Shown here piece after piece: positions 25,577-34,637 of a stretch of DNA of 53,014 nucleotides. Source of the stretch: Pseudomonas sp. GM21. GTDB taxonomy: Bacteria > Pseudomonadota > Gammaproteobacteria > Pseudomonadales > Pseudomonadaceae. The notes under the pieces are model-generated. The model was not told where the DNA came from. It made no database searches and worked only from the letters and a program-made list of their open reading frames with translations. The stretch is taken from NCBI RefSeq assembly GCF_000282215.1, contig NZ_AKJS01000018.1:1-53014 (forward strand). Direction: 5' to 3'. Made by a program: the position numbers and the translations under genes. Numbering within the stretch: the stretch's first letter is position 1; each line of letters opens with the position of its first letter.

Positions 25577-26452
25577 TCAGCCGTTCTGGCGGATACCGGC
25601 CACCAGCCAAGGCTGGTTTTCGCCCTGTGGACGTTCCATGTTCCAGCTTTCGCTGAACACTTCGCCCTGGTCGAAACGGGAGGACTTCGACACACCGCTG
25701 AAGGTCAGGGTGGCGATGGTCTTGTCGGCACGATCATCTACGCCGTCCAGTTGGACATTGAGGTTATCAATGTAGGTGGACTGGAAGCCGTCGCCCAGGT
25801 CAGCGCGTTCGCGCTTGAGGAACTCGAGAAGCTGCGGGGTCACGAACTCCGCGATCTTGTCCATTTCGTTAGCGTCCCAGTGTTGCTGCAGAGACTGGAA
25901 GTGGTTGCGGGCCGCTTCAATGAAGTTCTTTTCATTGAACCAGGCCGGGGCATTGATTACCGGACGAGCGGCAACCGGCGCAGCCGAACCGCCGAAGATC
26001 GAACCGCCCGCAGGCTGGTTCTGGAACACTTCACGCTGCATCGGCGCGTGGCCAGCCGGAGCCAAATGCTCCTGCTGCTTGCGACGACGGGCGGCGATGA
26101 AGCGGAAGACCAGGAAAGCAATGACCGCCATGATCAGGATGTCGAAGATCTGCATACCCTGGAAACCATCGCCCATGAACATGGAGGCCAGCAGGCCACC
26201 GGCAGCGATACCGGCCAGAGGGCCGAGCCAGCGCGAAGCACCGCCAGCCTTGGCTGCGGCGCCAGCAGCACCGGCCGCGCCTGCAGTGGCAGCAGCGCCA
26301 CCGGCAGCAGAAGAAGGAGCCATTTGGCTGGTCTGGTGAGTCGGCGCAGCGCCGGAGCTCTTGCCGCCACCAAAGCGCTTGGCGGCATTGGCGTCGAGAC
26401 TCATCGTCAGGCCAATGCACAACGCCATGGCGATGCTAAGAAAACGTTTCAT
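25577..26452 (-). CDS. Tim44-like domain protein
   Basis: A 291-residue protein with a signal-like N-terminus (MKRFLSIAMALCIGLTMSLDANA), a low-complexity Ala/Gly-rich stretch at about residues 38-75, a membrane segment at about 90-115 (MQIFDILIMAVIAFLVFRFI followed by Arg/Lys), and a C-terminal Tim44-like domain from about residue 150 (WFNEKNFIEAARNHFQSLQQ, VTPQLLEFLKRE, SWNMERP). Bacterial Tim44-like proteins are membrane-associated and of uncertain role. MKRFLS was chosen as start because it begins the signal sequence; a longer in-frame start exists 12 codons upstream. Confidence 0.87.
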   Translation of the reverse strand: MKRFLSIAMALCIGLTMSLDANAAKRFGGGKSSGAAPTHQTSQMAPSSAAGGAAATAGAAGAAGAAAKAGGASRWLGPLAGIAAGGLLASMFMGDGFQGMQIFDILIMAVIAFLVFRFIAARRRKQQEHLAPAGHAPMQREVFQNQPAGGSIFGGSAAPVAARPVINAPAWFNEKNFIEAARNHFQSLQQHWDANEMDKIAEFVTPQLLEFLKRERADLGDGFQSTYIDNLNVQLDGVDDRADKTIATLTFSGVSKSSRFDQGEVFSESWNMERPQGENQPWLVAGIRQNG

Positions 26453-26764
26453 AAGGGTAATCCCATTTTGTGGATGCACGCGCGCCATGTTGCACAGCTG
26501 AAGTGTTACTGGCTAGCGGCAGAGTGTTTCGGGCTTTTGCCTGACAGGTTGCGTTCAGCTTCAGTCAGCGCAATAAGGCCTGTTAACTTTGGTCTGTAGG
26601 ACGAGTGGATAAGTTCTGTAGGAAGGGCGCCCAGGGGAACTTCGCGATCAAACTGTGGGAGCGAGCCTGCTCGCGATAGACGCAACGCGGAGTAACAGAA
26701 ACACCGCGTCATCGTTCATCGCGAGCAGGCTCGCTCCCACAGAAATGCTCCCTGAAGGTCGCCT
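26453..26764. other. Intergenic spacer of about 310 bases with a REPIN
   Basis: No credible gene is seen between the Tim44-like start and the uvrD stop. The right half is a REP pair; the left half should hold the Tim44-like promoter, but no clear -35/-10 pair stands out. Confidence 0.6.
26654..26741. repeat. REPIN: perfect inverted REP pair
   Basis: TGTGGGAGCGAGCCTGCTCG begins at 26654 and its exact complement ends at 26741 (ATCGCGAGCAGGCTCGCTCC inside). This is the best-preserved REP pair of the window, in front of the uvrD 3' end. Confidence 0.93.
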
Positions 26765-28948
26765 TTAGATCGCTTCGAGCTTCGCGTAACCGAGCATCAG
26801 CCACTTGCTGCCTTCGCTGAAGTTCACCTGCACTCGCGCCTGAGCACCCGCGCCTTCGAAATTCAGGATCACGCCGTCGCCGAACACTGAATGCCGCACG
26901 GTCTGGCCGAGGCTGAACCCGGTGTCCGGGATCTCGCTGCCGCCGAACAGGCTACTGGAGCTCTGTTGCTGACCGCCACCGAATGGACGGCTGACGCTGT
27001 TGGACAGTCGCACTTCCTGAATCAGGCCTTTCGGCACTTCCCGTACGAAACGCGACACTTTGTTGTAGGTTTCGCTGCCGTACAGGCGTCGTGTCTCAGC
27101 GTAGGTCATCACCAGATTGTGCATGGCACGGGTAATGCCGACGTAGGCCAGGCGGCGTTCTTCCTCAAGACGGCCAGGCTCTTCCAGGCTCATCTTGTGC
27201 GGGAACAGACCTTCTTCCATGCCCACCAGGAACACGTAAGGGAATTCCAGGCCCTTGGCGCTGTGCAAGGTCATCAGCTGAATGCTGTCTTCGTGCTCCT
27301 CGGCCTGAGTATCGCCGGCTTCCAGCGATGCATGGCCAAGGAACGCCGCCAGCGGCGTCAGGTCTTCATCTTCTTCAGCGTTTTCGAAGTTGCGCGCGGC
27401 GCTGACCAGTTCCTCAAGGTTTTCTACCCGAGCCTGGCCTTTTTCGCCTTTTTCCGCCTGGTGATAGGCAATCAGCCCTGATTGCTCGATGACCGTCTGG
27501 GTCATCAGGTGCAGGGGCATTTCCATGCACTTGGCGGCAAGATTCTCGATCAGCTCGATAAAGGCGCCGAGCGCGCCAGCAGCGCGACCGGTCAGGCCTT
27601 TATTAGCCACCAGCAGACGCATGGCTTCCCACATCGACACATCGCTGTGACGCGCGTGGTCGCGAATGGCTTCGACGGTTTTCTCACCAATGCCACGGGC
27701 TGGGACGTTGATCACCCGCTCCAGCGCCGCATCGTTGCCACGGCCCTCCAGCAGACGCAGATAAGCCATGGCGTTCTTGATTTCTGCACGCTCGAAGAAG
27801 CGCTGGCCGCCATAGATGCGGTACGGAATACGCTCGCGTAGCAAAGCTTCTTCCAAAACGCGCGATTGGGCGTTGGATCGGTACAAAATCGCGATATCGC
27901 TGCGGGCCAAGCCGGTTTTCAGCGCGCTTTCGATGGTTTCCACCACGTAGCGTGCTTCATCGTGTTCGTTGAATGCGGCGTACAGGTTGATCGCTTCGCC
28001 TTCGCCGCCATCGGTCCACAGTTCTTTGCCCATGCGTCCGGTATTGTTGGCGATCAGGGCGTTGGCGGCCTTGAGAATCCCGGCCGTGGAGCGGTAGTTC
28101 TGCTCCAGACGAATAGTCTCGGCATCCGGGAAGTCGTCGGAGTACTGATAGATGTTCTCGATTTTCGCGCCACGCCAGCCGTAGATCGACTGATCATCGT
28201 CGCCCACCACCATCAGGCTGTCTCCGCCCTTGGCCAGCAGACGCAACCAGGCGTACTGCACGGCGTTGGTGTCCTGGAACTCGTCGACCAGAATGTGGCG
28301 GAAGCGTTTTTGGTAATGGGCCAGCAAGCCCGGATGATCGCGCCACAAATCGAGGGCACGCAGCAGCAATTCGGAGAAGTCGATCACGCCAGCGCGCAGG
28401 CATGCGGCCTCGTAGGCCTCATAAATGCTGCGCATGGTCGCCAGGAACAGGTCGCCACTGGCTTGAATATGTTGCGGGCGCAGACCTTCGTCTTTTTGCC
28501 CGTTGATGAACCACTGGGCCTGCCGTGCCGGCCAGCGCTGCTCGTCCAGTCCCAGCTCGCGGATCACCCGCTTGACCAGCCGTTGCTGATCATCGCTGTC
28601 GAGAATCTGAAAAGTCTGGCTCAGCCCCGCTTCCTGCCAGTGCGCCCGCAGCAAGCGGTGCGCCAGGCCGTGGAAGGTGCCGACCCACATGCCGGCCGGG
28701 TTGAGACCCATCAGCTGCTCGATGCGCTGACGCATCTCGGCCGCAGCCTTGTTGGTGAAGGTCACCGACAGGATGGAGTGGGGCGAGGCGTTTTCGACCT
28801 GGATCAACCAGGCGATACGGTGCACCAGCACTCGGGTTTTACCGGAACCAGCACCGGCCAGGACCAACTGACGACCCACGCGGGCGGCTACGGCCTGGCG
28901 TTGGGCATCGTTGAGTGAGTTCAGCAGAAGGGAGAGATCATCGCGCAT
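26765..28948 (-). CDS. uvrD: DNA helicase II (UvrD)
   Basis: A 727-residue superfamily 1A 3'-5' helicase acting in nucleotide-excision and mismatch repair. Seen: Walker A GAGSGKT at residues 32-38, SVTFTNKAAAEMRQRI (Ia), the VDEFQDTN box (II), GDDDQSIYGWRGA (III), LEQNYRS (IV), LMTLHSAKGLEFPYVF (V), EEERRLAYVGITRAM (VI), and a C-terminal QARVQVNFSEGSKWLMLGYAKLE of the Tudor-like domain. Length is normal. It stands alone; the REP pair follows. Confidence 0.97.
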   Translation of the reverse strand: MRDDLSLLLNSLNDAQRQAVAARVGRQLVLAGAGSGKTRVLVHRIAWLIQVENASPHSILSVTFTNKAAAEMRQRIEQLMGLNPAGMWVGTFHGLAHRLLRAHWQEAGLSQTFQILDSDDQQRLVKRVIRELGLDEQRWPARQAQWFINGQKDEGLRPQHIQASGDLFLATMRSIYEAYEAACLRAGVIDFSELLLRALDLWRDHPGLLAHYQKRFRHILVDEFQDTNAVQYAWLRLLAKGGDSLMVVGDDDQSIYGWRGAKIENIYQYSDDFPDAETIRLEQNYRSTAGILKAANALIANNTGRMGKELWTDGGEGEAINLYAAFNEHDEARYVVETIESALKTGLARSDIAILYRSNAQSRVLEEALLRERIPYRIYGGQRFFERAEIKNAMAYLRLLEGRGNDAALERVINVPARGIGEKTVEAIRDHARHSDVSMWEAMRLLVANKGLTGRAAGALGAFIELIENLAAKCMEMPLHLMTQTVIEQSGLIAYHQAEKGEKGQARVENLEELVSAARNFENAEEDEDLTPLAAFLGHASLEAGDTQAEEHEDSIQLMTLHSAKGLEFPYVFLVGMEEGLFPHKMSLEEPGRLEEERRLAYVGITRAMHNLVMTYAETRRLYGSETYNKVSRFVREVPKGLIQEVRLSNSVSRPFGGGQQQSSSSLFGGSEIPDTGFSLGQTVRHSVFGDGVILNFEGAGAQARVQVNFSEGSKWLMLGYAKLEAI

Positions 28949-29055
28949 CGGGGCATTCTAGGGTGCGCCGACACACCGGGCAAACCGAGCTTTGCATTAG
29001 CCGATGAAAGATCCACGAAGGACGACCGGTCAGTCACTGGCCGCAGGCGTTGGCG

Positions 29056-29093
29056 GGCCGCGCTCCCACGGTTTTGGAGGGGCGGGAGCGGCC
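29056..29093. repeat. GC-rich hairpin upstream of the GGDEF-EAL gene
   Basis: GGCCGCGCTCCC pairs with GGGAGCGGCC across 16 bases, with one bulged base. It looks like a decayed REP element in the divergent uvrD spacer. Confidence 0.5.
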
Positions 29094-29206
29094 TGAAATA
29101 TTGTCGAATTTATGATCCGGGGCAGTTTGGTAAGGGCATTGGCTTGTGTATGCTCCGTCGACGTTTCGGGCTCATGCTCATCATTATAAGAACAAGAACA
29201 TTGCCT

Positions 29207-32077
29207 ATGACCCTCAGCACCGACCTGTCGGGCCCCACTGTGGAGCCTCGGGTTATCCGCAAACAGTACGCCATGGAAATGGCGGTAGAACGCACGCGCC
29301 TGCTTTATCAGGGCTCGCTGCTGCCCACGTTATTCATGTTGATCAATGGCCTGGTCTGCGCCCGTTTGCTCTGGAATCCGCAGCGCCATTTCCTGGTCAG
29401 CGTCTGGCTGGTGTGGCTGTTGTCGCTGGTGGCGTTACGGGTTATTCAAGTCGCGGCCTTTGATTCGGCGATTCCTGACCGACAGGCGCATCCAATCTGG
29501 CGCCGTATGTTTTTGCTGGGCTCCGGCCTCACCGGCCTGACGCTGGCCGGCGCCGGTATTGCGTTGGTGCCCGCCGACAATTTCATTCAGCAAGCGTGGG
29601 TGTTCGGCCTGATTGGCGCCGCCGCTCTTTCCGCCAGCGTTGCGTATGCGGTCAGCCTGCCAGCGTTTCTGTCCTTTACCTTGCCCTGCCTGTTGCCGGC
29701 CATCCTCTATTTATTCTGGGGCGGCGACGCACAGGGTCAAGGCTGGGGTTGGTTCGGATTGATTTTGTTGGGCGCACTGAGTGTGATTGCCTGGCAGATC
29801 AACCGCCTGATCGACCGCGGTTTGTTGCGCCGCTTCCAGAATCAGGCATTGATCGAGCACTTGCAGCAATCGCAAAACCGTAGCGATCAACTCAACCACG
29901 AACTGGCCCAGGAAATCGACCAGCGTCGCTGCGCCGAAGACCTACTGCGTGAAGCCCAGGTCGAACTGGAAAACCGTGTTGCGCAACGCAGCCTGGAGCT
30001 GGACGCCGCGAACCAGGCCCTGAGCAAAAGTGAAGCGCGGCTGGCGTTGGCGTTGAATGCCAGCGAACTCGGGCTTTGGGACTGGAATCTGCAAACCGAT
30101 GAAGTCCATCACACGCAGATCCAGGAATTGTTCGGCCTGGCGCCGGAGTACGTGACGGCCATGCTTCGTCACCTCAAGCCGCGTCTGCACCCGGAAGACG
30201 TGCCGGTGCTGAAGATAGCACTGGTCGAGCATTTGAAAGGCCGCAGCGAGGACTACCAGGTCGAGTACCGCGTGCGGCATGGCGACGGCCACTGGGTCTG
30301 GATCGAGGATCGTGGTCGGGCCGTTGAGCACAGCAAAAATGGTCGGGTGATCCGCATGGTCGGCACCCGTCGTGACATCAGCGCAACCAAGCGACAGGAA
30401 GAACAACGCCAACTGGCGGCGACCGTCTTTGAAGCCGCCAGCGAAGGCATCGTAATTTTCGACCCCGATTACGCCTTGATGGCGGTCAATCAGGCCTTCA
30501 GCCGAGTCACCGGCTATGACATCGACGACATGCTTGGCCGTAATGTCGTCGAGTTACCGTGCAGTCGCGATGCGCGTCGACACTACGGTGCAATCCATCA
30601 GGCGCTGGAGCAGCACGGGACCTGGCAGGGCGAGTTGGTGGAAACCCGTAAAAACGGTGAGCTCTATCCACAATGGCTGCAGTTGAATGCAGTGCGCGAT
30701 ACGAGGGGGAACGTCAGTCATATTGTCGGCTTCTTCGCGGATTTGTCGGCCCGTCGCGAATCCGAAGAGCGCATGCGTTATCTGACCCACTACGACGAAC
30801 TGACAGGCCTGGCGAACCGCTCCTTGTTCCGTGAACGGCTACGCGAAGCCCATCAGCGGGTGCGTCAGGGCGGGCGTAGCCTGGCATTGCTGCACATCAA
30901 TCTGGACCGCTTCAAATTACTCAATGACAGCCTGGGTCATGACGTGGCCGACCAACTGTTGCAGAAAATGTCCCGGCGCCTGGTCAACGCGCTGCCAGAG
31001 GCCGATACGATCGCAAGGCTGTCCGGGGATGAATTTGCGGTGCTGTTCGATGCCTATGGCAACCTGTCGAGCCTGGCGCGCGTGGCGACGCGGTTGTCGA
31101 GCAAGCTGCGTTTGCCGGTCACTGTTGATGGACATGAACTGGTGGTCAGTGCGTCCATGGGCATCAGCATGTTGCCGGACAACGCGCGGGAAATTACCGC
31201 GTTGGTCAGCCAGTCGAACATAGCCATGCAACACGCCAAACACTTGGGTGGCGATAACTTCCAGTTTTATACCGAAAGCCTGCAAGCCAGCACCCTTGAG
31301 CGTTTACAGCTGGAAAACCAGCTGCGTAAAGCCATAGAAGAACACCAGCTGACAGTCTTTTACCAACCCAAACTCTGTCTCGCCACAGGCCGGTTGAATG
31401 CCGCCGAAGCGCTGGTGCGCTGGGATCATCCGACCATGGGCCGGGTGCCGCCGGGAGACTTTATCGGTCTGGCCGAGGAAACCGGCCTGATCGGCCCGAT
31501 CGGCGAATTTGTATTGCGTCAGGCCTGTTGGCAGGCCTGCGAGTGGCAGCGGCAGGGGCTTGAACCGATTCGGGTGTCGGTCAACCTGTCGGTGCATCAA
31601 TTGCGCCAAGGCAAGCTGGTCAGCCTGGTGCGCCAGGTACTGGAAGAAACCGGCCTGGCGCCGCACTACCTGGAGCTGGAACTCACCGAAAGCCAGTTGC
31701 TGGACAGTGTCGAGCACATCATCGCGACCTTCCAGCAGCTGCGAGATCTCGGCGTGAAACTGGCGATCGATGATTTCGGCACTGGGTATTCGTCCCTGAG
31801 CTACCTCAAACGTATCCCGGTGGACTACGTGAAGATCGATCAGACATTTATTCGTGGTCTGGGGGAGGGCAGCGAGGATGCGGCGATTACCCGGGCGATT
31901 ATTGCGATGGCCCATGGTTTGTCGTTGAAGGTGGTAGCCGAAGGGGTGGAGCGGCAGGAGCAGCTGGCGTTTTTGAAAGTCGAACGCTGCGATGAAGTGC
32001 AGGGCTATTTGATCAGTCGTCCGGTCGAAGCCAGCGATCTGGCGGAGCTGTTACGTAAGGACGCAAACCCCTTATAA
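29207..32077 (+). CDS. Membrane-bound PAS-GGDEF-EAL cyclic-di-GMP enzyme
   Basis: A 956-residue protein. Residues 30-200 hold about five or six membrane helices as an input module, then a coiled coil (ENRVAQRSLELDAANQALSK), two PAS domains (about 265-390 with PAC motif GTRRDISATKR; about 395-515), a GGDEF domain whose signature reads SGDEF at 606-610, and an EAL domain with EALVRW at 734-739, DDFGTGYSSLSYLK and the EGVE motif. It makes and/or degrades c-di-GMP; the complete EAL motifs favour phosphodiesterase activity, while cyclase activity is uncertain. ATG 29207 is preferred; a TTG 63 bases upstream is in frame. Confidence 0.9.
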   Translation: MTLSTDLSGPTVEPRVIRKQYAMEMAVERTRLLYQGSLLPTLFMLINGLVCARLLWNPQRHFLVSVWLVWLLSLVALRVIQVAAFDSAIPDRQAHPIWRRMFLLGSGLTGLTLAGAGIALVPADNFIQQAWVFGLIGAAALSASVAYAVSLPAFLSFTLPCLLPAILYLFWGGDAQGQGWGWFGLILLGALSVIAWQINRLIDRGLLRRFQNQALIEHLQQSQNRSDQLNHELAQEIDQRRCAEDLLREAQVELENRVAQRSLELDAANQALSKSEARLALALNASELGLWDWNLQTDEVHHTQIQELFGLAPEYVTAMLRHLKPRLHPEDVPVLKIALVEHLKGRSEDYQVEYRVRHGDGHWVWIEDRGRAVEHSKNGRVIRMVGTRRDISATKRQEEQRQLAATVFEAASEGIVIFDPDYALMAVNQAFSRVTGYDIDDMLGRNVVELPCSRDARRHYGAIHQALEQHGTWQGELVETRKNGELYPQWLQLNAVRDTRGNVSHIVGFFADLSARRESEERMRYLTHYDELTGLANRSLFRERLREAHQRVRQGGRSLALLHINLDRFKLLNDSLGHDVADQLLQKMSRRLVNALPEADTIARLSGDEFAVLFDAYGNLSSLARVATRLSSKLRLPVTVDGHELVVSASMGISMLPDNAREITALVSQSNIAMQHAKHLGGDNFQFYTESLQASTLERLQLENQLRKAIEEHQLTVFYQPKLCLATGRLNAAEALVRWDHPTMGRVPPGDFIGLAEETGLIGPIGEFVLRQACWQACEWQRQGLEPIRVSVNLSVHQLRQGKLVSLVRQVLEETGLAPHYLELELTESQLLDSVEHIIATFQQLRDLGVKLAIDDFGTGYSSLSYLKRIPVDYVKIDQTFIRGLGEGSEDAAITRAIIAMAHGLSLKVVAEGVERQEQLAFLKVERCDEVQGYLISRPVEASDLAELLRKDANPL

Positions 32078-32148
32078 GTGCTACATGGAGCGCATGCGGC
32101 GTGAAATGGGGACATCGAGTTACGCATTGAGCAGGCAAAAAGCGAATT

Positions 32149-32167
32149 CTTGTAGTATAACTACAAG
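32149..32167. promoter_or_regulatory. HexR-type operator upstream of the HexR-like gene
   Basis: CTTGTAGT-ATA-ACTACAAG is a perfect palindrome 46 bases before the regulator start. It contains TTGT and ACAA half-sites as in Pseudomonas HexR operators (TTGT-N7/8-ACAA), here with nine bases between them. Probably an autoregulatory site overlapping a TATAAC -10. Confidence 0.7.
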
Positions 32168-32212
32168 CTTGCTACATCCCCGGCTACTGCCAATAACAAA
32201 GAGTCCAGCCCT

Positions 32213-33079
32213 TTGAATCTGCTGCAACACATCGCCCAGTCACGCCACCTCTTACGCAAGTCGGAGCTCAAGGTCGCCGACCACGTGCTGCTTGACCCGG
32301 CGGCGGTGATGCACAGCTCCATGGCCGACCTGGCCCACAGCGTCGGCATCAGCGAGCCGACCATCGTGCGCTTTTGCCGCGCCATTGGTTGCTCCGGTTT
32401 TCAGGATTTGAAACTCAAGCTGGCGCAGAGCCTGGCGGCTGGTGCGAGCTTTGGCCAGTTTGCGATCCATGAAGACGACTCCGTTGCCGATTACAGCCTG
32501 AAAATTTTCGACACCACCCTGCATACCTTGATGGAAGTTCGAGAGAAGCTCGATCCGATTGAGTTGCAGCGGGCGGTTTCGCTCATGTCCCAGGCCCAGC
32601 GCGTCGAGTTCTATGGCTTTGGTGCATCGGGCGCCGTGGCCGCCGATGCCCAGCACAAATTCTTTCGTTTGCTGCTCACCGCGGCGGCGTACTCCGACCC
32701 GCACATGCAGGCGATGTCGGCAGTGACGTTGAAGCCGAGTGACGTGGCAATCTGTATTTCCCAGTCCGGGCGTTCCAAGGATCTGCTGATCACGGCCAAC
32801 CTGGTGCGTGAAAGTGGTGCTTCGCTGATCACCTTGTGCCCGAGCCAGACGCCGCTGGCTGAGCTGTCGACCGTCAACCTGGCAATCGATGTGCATGAAG
32901 ACACCGAAATCTACACCCCGCTGACCTCGCGAATCGCGCACCTGGTGGTGATCGACGTGCTGGCGATGGGCGTGGCCATGGCGCGCGGGCCGAGCCTGGT
33001 CAACCACCTCAAGAGCGTCAAACGCAGCCTTCGCAGCTTGCGACTGTCGCCCAAGTCGGTGAAAGCGCTGGACGACTAA
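32213..33079 (+). CDS. hexR: RpiR-family regulator, HexR-like
   Basis: A 288-residue regulator with an N-terminal HTH (SELKVADHVL, then LAHSVGISEPTIVRFCRAIG) and a C-terminal SIS sugar-phosphate domain (EFYGFGASGAVAADAQHKF, ICISQSGRSKDLLITANL). It closely resembles Pseudomonas HexR, the KDPG-sensing repressor of glucose catabolism, as I remember it. Here it is not next to zwf or edd but near the pyruvate carboxylase genes, so it may be a paralogue. The start is TTG 32213; the next ATG would remove the first HTH helix. A palindromic operator upstream suggests autoregulation. Confidence 0.85.
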   Translation: MNLLQHIAQSRHLLRKSELKVADHVLLDPAAVMHSSMADLAHSVGISEPTIVRFCRAIGCSGFQDLKLKLAQSLAAGASFGQFAIHEDDSVADYSLKIFDTTLHTLMEVREKLDPIELQRAVSLMSQAQRVEFYGFGASGAVAADAQHKFFRLLLTAAAYSDPHMQAMSAVTLKPSDVAICISQSGRSKDLLITANLVRESGASLITLCPSQTPLAELSTVNLAIDVHEDTEIYTPLTSRIAHLVVIDVLAMGVAMARGPSLVNHLKSVKRSLRSLRLSPKSVKALDD

Positions 33080-33087
33080 AGTCTTCG

Positions 33088-33106
33088 TAAGGTCGTTCCG
33101 ACCTTA
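33088..33106 (+). terminator. Hairpin after the HexR-like gene
   Basis: TAAGGTCG-TTC-CGACCTTA, a perfect eight-base stem starting nine bases after the stop. There is no T-run, so it may stabilise the 3' end rather than terminate. Confidence 0.55.
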
Positions 33107-33126
33107 ATCGTCGGAACGCCGCCCGG

Positions 33127-33216
33127 ACCAGGTTCGCTCCCACATTTGATCGACGGTGTTGCACAAATAGTGTGTGCACCAATGACCCCTGTGGGAGCGA
33201 GCCTGCTCGCGATGGC
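33127..33216. repeat. REP pair, left copy degenerate
   Basis: Right copy TGTGGGAGCGAGCCTGCTCG (33190-33209) is canonical. The left inverted copy, ACCAGGTTCGCTCCCACAT, has lost its outer part. Confidence 0.82.
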
Positions 33217-33332
33217 GTCTTCACATTCGCCACTTCTATGCCAGTGTTCACACCTCTGTAACCCACCCGCCGCCAAACCGTCATCCCTTGCGCCTATCTT
33301 GAAACTCCCGTAATCGCATTGGGAGACTCGAA

Positions 33333-33542
33333 ATGGCCCAGCCCTACGAAGAACGCAACAGCGCCGCCAAAACCCGTCGTCAGCAAGAAGATCAGCGCCG
33401 CATGGAATTTCGCCGCGCCATCGAAGATCGTTGCGAACGCCGCCAACTGCTGGCAGAGATCGGTGATTTCCCTGATCTGGAGCTCAATTACTGGCACGCA
33501 GCGCCGGTAACTTCGCGTCGAAACGCTCAACCAGCGCGCTGA
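33333..33542 (+). CDS. Small Arg-rich protein, PA3496-like
   Basis: A 69-residue basic protein (SAAKTRRQQEDQRRMEFRRA, then CERRQLLAEIGDFPDLEL) that I recognise as similar to the PA3496 family, described as a putative envelope-integrity protein; no signal peptide or membrane helix is visible. ATG 33333 has GGGAGA eight bases upstream. Its last 59 bases overlap, tail to tail, the 3' end of the convergent LysR gene, so the C-terminal 20 residues share DNA with pycR. Confidence 0.75.
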   Translation: MAQPYEERNSAAKTRRQQEDQRRMEFRRAIEDRCERRQLLAEIGDFPDLELNYWHAAPVTSRRNAQPAR

Positions 33543-34446
33543 TCTGCACCCGCTCGCTGCGGATAAACGCAAGGAATGCGTGGGCCACCGGTGACAGTCG
33601 CTTTGCTTTGGCCTGCACCAGGCACCAACTGCGGTACAGCGGCAGCTCTTCGACCGGCAACTCGATCAAACCGCCGGTCGCCAGCTCGAGGTTCAGGGCG
33701 TGGCGCGTCAACAGCGCTACGCCCAGACCCGCCAACACACATTCACGTTGAGCTTCGGCTGACGAGACCTCCTGGGTCTGGTTGAAGTGCACACGCTTTT
33801 CCTTGAAATATTCATCGCACGCCATTCGCGTCCCGGAACCCGGCTCGCGCAGCAGAAGGGTGTAGGGCTCAAGGTCCTGCAAGCGCAGAGGTCCCATGTG
33901 GCACAACGGATGATCCGGTGGCGCCACCGCGACAATCGGGTTATTGAGGAAGGGCAGGAACTCCAGCCCCATGTCCTGCGGCACCATCGACATGATCACC
34001 AGGTCATCGCGGTTGTCTGACAGGCGTCGAATTACTTGCCCCCGATTGACGACGGTCAGTTGCAGGTTAACTTCGGGGTGCTGGCGTTTGAAGGCGGCAA
34101 ACAGGTGCGGGACGAAATACTTGGCGCTGGATTCCACCGCCAGTTTCAGCTGTCCTTGCAGCGATCCCTGCATGTCCGAAAGCTGCATATCGAGGTTTTC
34201 CAGGCGGCCGAAAATATCCCGACTGGCTCTTTGGAGTGCTTCGGCAGCTTCTGTCATGTAGAGTTTTTTGCCGACATAATCGAACAAGGGTTGGCCAACC
34301 AGCTCCTCGAGTTGACGAATCTGTAAGCTGACGGCTGGTTGTGTGAGTGACATTTCGTCGGCTGCTCGGCTGTAGGATCTTAAATCACACACTTCATTGA
34401 AAATCTGCAATTGACGCAATGTCATACGCATCAATGACTTACGCAT
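33484..34446 (-). CDS. pycR: LysR-type regulator of pyruvate carboxylase (PycR)
   Basis: A 320-residue LysR-type regulator with its N-terminal HTH at about residues 8-67 (LRQLQIFNEVCDLRSYSRAA, MSLTQPAVSLQIRQLEELVG) and a periplasmic-binding-like effector domain thereafter (GSLQGQLKLAVESSAKYFVP, LLREPGSGTRMACDEYF). It is divergent from pycA, the position and type of PycR in P. aeruginosa. ATG 34446 with GGGAG upstream is used; ATGs at 34431 and 34425 are possible. The 3' end overlaps the small PA3496-like gene. Confidence 0.87.
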   Translation of the reverse strand: MRKSLMRMTLRQLQIFNEVCDLRSYSRAADEMSLTQPAVSLQIRQLEELVGQPLFDYVGKKLYMTEAAEALQRASRDIFGRLENLDMQLSDMQGSLQGQLKLAVESSAKYFVPHLFAAFKRQHPEVNLQLTVVNRGQVIRRLSDNRDDLVIMSMVPQDMGLEFLPFLNNPIVAVAPPDHPLCHMGPLRLQDLEPYTLLLREPGSGTRMACDEYFKEKRVHFNQTQEVSSAEAQRECVLAGLGVALLTRHALNLELATGGLIELPVEELPLYRSWCLVQAKAKRLSPVAHAFLAFIRSERVQISALVERFDAKLPALRASN

Positions 34447-34482
34447 ATTGTGTCGCTCCCGCCGCTGTCTGATTCATCAACT

Positions 34483-34498
34483 ATAAGTCTTTACTTAT
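34483..34498. promoter_or_regulatory. Palindrome in the pycR/pycA divergent region
   Basis: ATAAGT-CTTT-ACTTAT, a perfect six-base inverted repeat 37 bases upstream of pycR and about 140 upstream of pycA. It fits the dyad shape of a LysR-type recognition site. Confidence 0.5.
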
Positions 34499-34637
34499 GC
34501 CTGACCCAATTATTATTCATTTTTGTTAATCCCTTGTGGGGGCTAGTGTGGCACTGCGACTGAATTGAAACATTTGGTCACGCGTCGACCTGGTCTAGCA
34601 GGTCGTGGGTACCACCGGCTCAAGGGAACCTCCAAAA

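Noticed and set aside
26654..26741. CRISPR-like repeat
   Set aside because: Only two inverted copies with the REP core; no regular direct repeats, spacers or cas genes.
27866..28918. Open frame of about 350 codons opposite uvrD
   Set aside because: Complement of conserved uvrD coding sequence with no recognisable protein features.
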